Shown here piece by piece: positions 61,075-64,000 of a stretch of 64,000 bases of DNA. The DNA comes from Thermodesulfobacteriota bacterium (GTDB taxonomy: Bacteria; Desulfobacterota; DSM-4660; Desulfatiglandales; Desulfatiglandaceae), in the NCBI GenBank assembly GCA_028278625.1, contig JANQDY010000109.1, forward strand, positions 1 to 64,000, in the 5' to 3' direction. The notes below the pieces were generated by a model. It saw nothing but the letters and a program-made list of their open reading frames with translations, was not told the origin of the DNA and searched no databases. Each line of letters starts with the position of its first letter. The stretch's first letter is position 1. The position numbers and the translations under genes were made by a program.

Positions 61075-62991
61075 ATGAACACAAATGCTGTTTCCCATGC
61101 AGTCGTTGTGGAATTCCTCGGCAGCAGATCCCCTTTCAATGAACTGGATCGGCACCAACTGAACAAGTTCGCACAAAAGGCCGCCATCGATTTTTTTCCA
61201 AGGGATTTTCTTGTTCTCACGCAGGGAGTAAGTGATGTTACCCATTTCTATGTGATCCAAAAGGGCGGGGTCAGAACCTATCGCATGGATAGCCAGGGAG
61301 ACGTCATTCTGAAGGATTTTCGCGGAGAAGGGGAGCACTTCGGCGCGCTCCCCATCATTCAGAACACGAAGGCAAAGCTGAATGTTGAGACCCTGGACGA
61401 TACCTTCTGTTTTCTTTTCGATAAAGAAGCGTTTCTCTATCTCATTACAGAAAATCCCAAATTAAGAGACTACTATCTCAGCACCATGGACGAGAAGATG
61501 GCCCAGCCCGTTTATTCCGCGCTTCGCCAGCAGAATATCTCACCCCGGGCCGAAGGCGCCCTCTTTCTCTTCAAGGCAAAAGCAGGGGAAATTAGCAAAG
61601 AAAGGCTTTTTACCGCACCTGCCAGTACCTCCGTCCAGCGGATATCCCAGATGATGTCGGAAAACCGGATCGGGTCCGTCCTTCTGACCGATCAGCGCGG
61701 CGAGGTTGCGGGGATTGTGACGGACAAGGACATTAGCGGAAAAGTCGTCGCAAAGGGGCTTGACTATCGCACAAAGGCGTTGGAGATCATGACGTCGCCG
61801 GTTCAGACCATTTCGGGCGGCGCCGTCTGTTTTGATGCATTGCTCTCCATGATCAAGAACCGCATCCACCATCTGGCCATAGAAGAGAATGGCAAGATTT
61901 CCAAAATGCTCACAACCCATGATATCATGCTCGCTCAGGGGAGTTCCCCGTATTTTCTCTATAGAGAAATTGAGGCGCAGCGACGAATTAGCGGCCTGTA
62001 TGAATTGAGCAAGAAGATTCCCATGATCGTCCGGCCGCTTATCAAAGAAGGGGCAACAGCCTGTCACGTAACTCGAATGGTATCGGTGTTGAATGACCAT
62101 GTGCTCGAGCATTTGCTGAAACTGCTGGAGAAAGAGATGGGAAGACCGCCTCTCCCTTTTTCTTGGCTGCTCTTCGGCTGTGAAGGCCGGCAGGAACAGA
62201 TTTTCAAACGAAACCAAACAAACGGCATTTTGTACGAAGAGATCAATGGGAACCCGGACGGGGAGGTCAATGGGTATTTCGGCAACCTTGCCAGAAAAGT
62301 TCTCAGGCACCTGATGGCATGCGGGTATCCCTCGGGAGTGGTAATTCCGACTGCCATGAACGATAAATGGCGTCAGCAGCATTCCGTATGGAGTGCGTAT
62401 TTTAGGAACTGGAGCAGATTCCCTGAGGGAGAGGGGGATTTTGATGCGGCAGTCATCTTTGATTTCAGATCCGGGGCCGGAGACACCTCCCTGGTAGACA
62501 AACTGAAAGCGGATGTGCTTTCACTGACCCGTGACAACAGGCGATTCCATGGGTATCTTATTCAAAATTGCCTTTCATTGGAACCGCCTTTGTCATTTTA
62601 CGGGAATTCCGTAGTGGAAAAAAACGGCAAATATCAGGATACCCTGGATCTGGAAGGGAAAGGCCTTTTCTTTTTCGTTGATTTTGCGAGGGCCATGTCC
62701 CTCAAATACGGCATCGGTCAAACCAATACGCTGGAACGACTTCAAACACTCGGCGATAATCATTATGTTCCCAGGGAACTTGCCTCTGAAATTGTCGAAG
62801 CCTATGAATTGCTGATGCACATAAAACTGGTTCATCAGCTCTCTTACGTTGGAAGCGGAAAAGAACCGAACAACAACATCCGCCCTGAGCAACTCTCCAA
62901 TCTGGAAAAGCAGACGCTGAAAGAGGTATTCGAGGTCATCCGGCGTCTTAAGGAGTTGGCAAGACTTGAGTTTCAAAGAGACGAAGCATGA
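61075..62991 (+). CDS. DUF294-CBS-cNMP protein with degenerate nucleotidyltransferase site
   Basis: A 638-residue paralogue of the protein at 49255, with one cNMP-like domain (residues about 25-115), a CBS pair (about 195-290; ISQMMSENRIGSVLLTDQRG, IVTDKDISGKV) and a DUF294 region. The nucleotidyltransferase motif reads LLFGCEGRQEQIFKRNQTN; where the paralogue has TDQD, this has RNQT, so both metal-binding Asp residues are lost. The first Gly-rich turn is also GCEG rather than GSEG. It is therefore probably a regulator or a pseudo-enzyme. It precedes the DEDDh exonuclease gene by 63 bp, a gene pair also seen in other acetate islands. Confidence 0.85.
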   Translation: MNTNAVSHAVVVEFLGSRSPFNELDRHQLNKFAQKAAIDFFPRDFLVLTQGVSDVTHFYVIQKGGVRTYRMDSQGDVILKDFRGEGEHFGALPIIQNTKAKLNVETLDDTFCFLFDKEAFLYLITENPKLRDYYLSTMDEKMAQPVYSALRQQNISPRAEGALFLFKAKAGEISKERLFTAPASTSVQRISQMMSENRIGSVLLTDQRGEVAGIVTDKDISGKVVAKGLDYRTKALEIMTSPVQTISGGAVCFDALLSMIKNRIHHLAIEENGKISKMLTTHDIMLAQGSSPYFLYREIEAQRRISGLYELSKKIPMIVRPLIKEGATACHVTRMVSVLNDHVLEHLLKLLEKEMGRPPLPFSWLLFGCEGRQEQIFKRNQTNGILYEEINGNPDGEVNGYFGNLARKVLRHLMACGYPSGVVIPTAMNDKWRQQHSVWSAYFRNWSRFPEGEGDFDAAVIFDFRSGAGDTSLVDKLKADVLSLTRDNRRFHGYLIQNCLSLEPPLSFYGNSVVEKNGKYQDTLDLEGKGLFFFVDFARAMSLKYGIGQTNTLERLQTLGDNHYVPRELASEIVEAYELLMHIKLVHQLSYVGSGKEPNNNIRPEQLSNLEKQTLKEVFEVIRRLKELARLEFQRDEA

Positions 62992-63054
62992 TAGAATGGC
63001 CCCACTAGCCTTTGAACCTCAACTCCGGGAATCCCTTTTATTCATTGACGGTTT

Positions 63055-63756
63055 ATGCCGATTTCCAAGATCCTAAAGCGCCTTTTCCCGTCAAAAGGGC
63101 CGGCGCATCCCACGATTGTTGCCAACAATGTGATCAGTGTTGCGGCCAACAGGGACCTCCCGGTACGTGAATGCGAATTTGTGGTTTTGGATACCGAATT
63201 GACGGGACTCAATCAGCGCAAGGACGAAATCATCGCCATCGGTGCCGTTCGTGTCAAACAGTTGCGGATTTGCTTTGACGAAACCTTTTATGCCTTGATC
63301 AAGCCACAGGGAAAACTCTATTCACCTAGCACGGTCATCCATCGGATTACCCCCGGTGAACTGCTGAGGGCCGAACCCATTAAAGATGTTCTGCCGCGCT
63401 TCATTGATTTTTGCGGTGGTGCGTTTCTGGTTGGGCACTATGTTTCTCTCGATCTCGGTTTTATCAATCGTGCCTGCCAGACATATCTGGGTGGGGCAAT
63501 CCAAAGCTCAAGCCTCGACACCATGCGGCTGGCCATGGCTTACAAATCATCCCGAAACGGTCCCTATCTCGATCATCACGAAAAACAGGATTCCTACAGG
63601 CTTTCGGCGCTCAGTGAGGAATTTCATTTGCCAAAATTCGAAGAGCACAATGCCCTTCAGGACGCATTGCAGACAGCCTGTCTCTTCATATATCTGATTC
63701 GCAAAATGAGGCCTGGCGATACGGGAACCGTGAATGATTACACCAAAATGAAGTGA
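63055..63756 (+). CDS. DEDDh 3'-5' exonuclease (PolC/DnaQ epsilon-like)
   Basis: A 233-residue exonuclease. The DEDDh residues are visible: Asp and Glu in FVVLDTELTGL (about residues 43-45), Asp in HYVSLDLGFIN (about 133), and His and Asp in HNALQDALQ (about 200-205). It resembles the epsilon subunit of DNA polymerase III. Stand-alone copies next to DUF294/CBS proteins are common in acetate-uptake operons, where their role is unclear. The ATG at 63055 has only a weak upstream GACGG. Confidence 0.88.
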   Translation: MPISKILKRLFPSKGPAHPTIVANNVISVAANRDLPVRECEFVVLDTELTGLNQRKDEIIAIGAVRVKQLRICFDETFYALIKPQGKLYSPSTVIHRITPGELLRAEPIKDVLPRFIDFCGGAFLVGHYVSLDLGFINRACQTYLGGAIQSSSLDTMRLAMAYKSSRNGPYLDHHEKQDSYRLSALSEEFHLPKFEEHNALQDALQTACLFIYLIRKMRPGDTGTVNDYTKMK

Positions 63757-63780
63757 CACCGGTATCTTGCCGGAATCCTT

Positions 63781-64000
63781 TCAGGCCCTGTTTCTACCCA
63801 GTGCGATCTTGTTGATCAGATTGGCCTGGTAACCGGCCCCGAAACCGTTGTCGATATTCACAACGCTGACGCCGGAAGCACAGCTGTTAAGCATACTGAG
63901 CAACGCCGCCACGCCGCCGAAGCTGGCGCCATAGCCGATGCTGGTGGGGACCCCGACGACCGGACAGGAAACGAGCCCTCCAACGACGCTGGCAAGCGCT
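63781..64000 (-). CDS. larB: LarB, nickel-pincer cofactor biosynthesis (C-terminal part only)
   Basis: The last 72 residues of LarB, the pyridinium biscarboxylic-acid mononucleotide synthase of the lactate-racemase nickel-pincer cofactor pathway; the rest lies beyond the window. The signature [18 protein letters not shown] and [19 protein letters not shown] are diagnostic, being the PurE-like C-terminus. The stop (tca on the plus strand) lies at 63781-63783, 24 bp from the stop of the converging exonuclease gene. The cofactor implies LarC/LarE and a Ni-pincer enzyme elsewhere. Confidence 0.95.
   Translation of the reverse strand, partial: ALASVVGGLVSCPVVGVPTSIGYGASFGGVAALLSMLNSCASGVSVVNIDNGFGAGYQANLINKIALGRNRA

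Noticed and set aside
1..64000. CRISPR arrays, rRNA, tRNA, insertion sequences or phage genes
   Set aside because: No regularly spaced repeats, tRNA-like folds, transposase motifs or phage structural genes were recognised in any gap.

Overview
The window looks like a chromosomal segment of a strictly anaerobic, Gram-negative, metabolically versatile bacterium, most plausibly a member of the Desulfobacterota (sulfate-reducer-like 'Deltaproteobacteria'). This is an inference from gene content: many radical SAM and 4Fe-4S proteins, a B12-dependent (class II) ribonucleotide reductase, DUF362, DUF3786 and EFR1-type proteins, several stand-alone PAS kinases, and an acetate/propionate activation island. 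No rRNA, tRNA, CRISPR array, transposase or phage gene was seen. Forty-nine protein-coding genes are called, two of them cut by the window ends.

Layout. 1-8.7 kb: 3' part of an IorB-type molybdenum hydroxylase subunit, a DUF1648 membrane protein with a Tat-signal radical SAM enzyme, a CPBP-like membrane protein, a secreted GH18 chitinase with two CBM2-like modules, and an FATP-type acyl-CoA ligase. 8.7-16.1 kb: a NarL-type two-component pair, then an OmpR/CpxR-type regulator and a CpxA-type kinase separated by a divergent operon for a DUF362 Tat protein and a membrane polyferredoxin. The shared promoter carries four helically phased CTTAA motifs. 16.2-24 kb: LytTR membrane regulator, TRAP binding protein, a beta-hydroxyacid dehydrogenase, PAS-LuxR regulator, metallo-hydrolase, cupin, SPL-like radical SAM protein and an SRPBCC membrane protein operon that includes a 52-residue ORF coupled to both neighbours.

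24.3-27.9 kb is a restriction-modification-like island: a COG1743-type zinc-ribbon DNA methyltransferase, an overlapping PD-(D/E)XK nuclease and a small membrane zinc-ribbon protein. 28.2-33.5 kb holds two CxxC microproteins, a PaaI thioesterase, a DUF3786 protein, an EFR1 ferredoxin-flavodoxin, an ECF sigma factor and a beta-CASP nuclease. 33.6-36.3 kb is the most novel-looking unit: a SidJ-like pseudokinase overlapping by ATGA with a KamA-type lysine 2,3-aminomutase. The two might form an undescribed protein- or small-molecule-modifying pair.

36.4-49.2 kb is mainly housekeeping: PAS kinase, purD, nrdJ (with a tandem NrdR-box promoter), a double M16 protease, uvrA, a VOC protein and a WYL regulator. 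49.2-63.8 kb is a short-chain acyl-CoA island: an acetate-type Na+ symporter with its DUF4212 subunit, a PrpE-like ligase, Acs, a CoA-transferase fused to a GNAT domain, two DUF294/CBS/cNMP proteins (one with an apparently dead nucleotidyltransferase site) and a DEDDh exonuclease. The window ends in the 3' end of larB (nickel-pincer cofactor synthesis).
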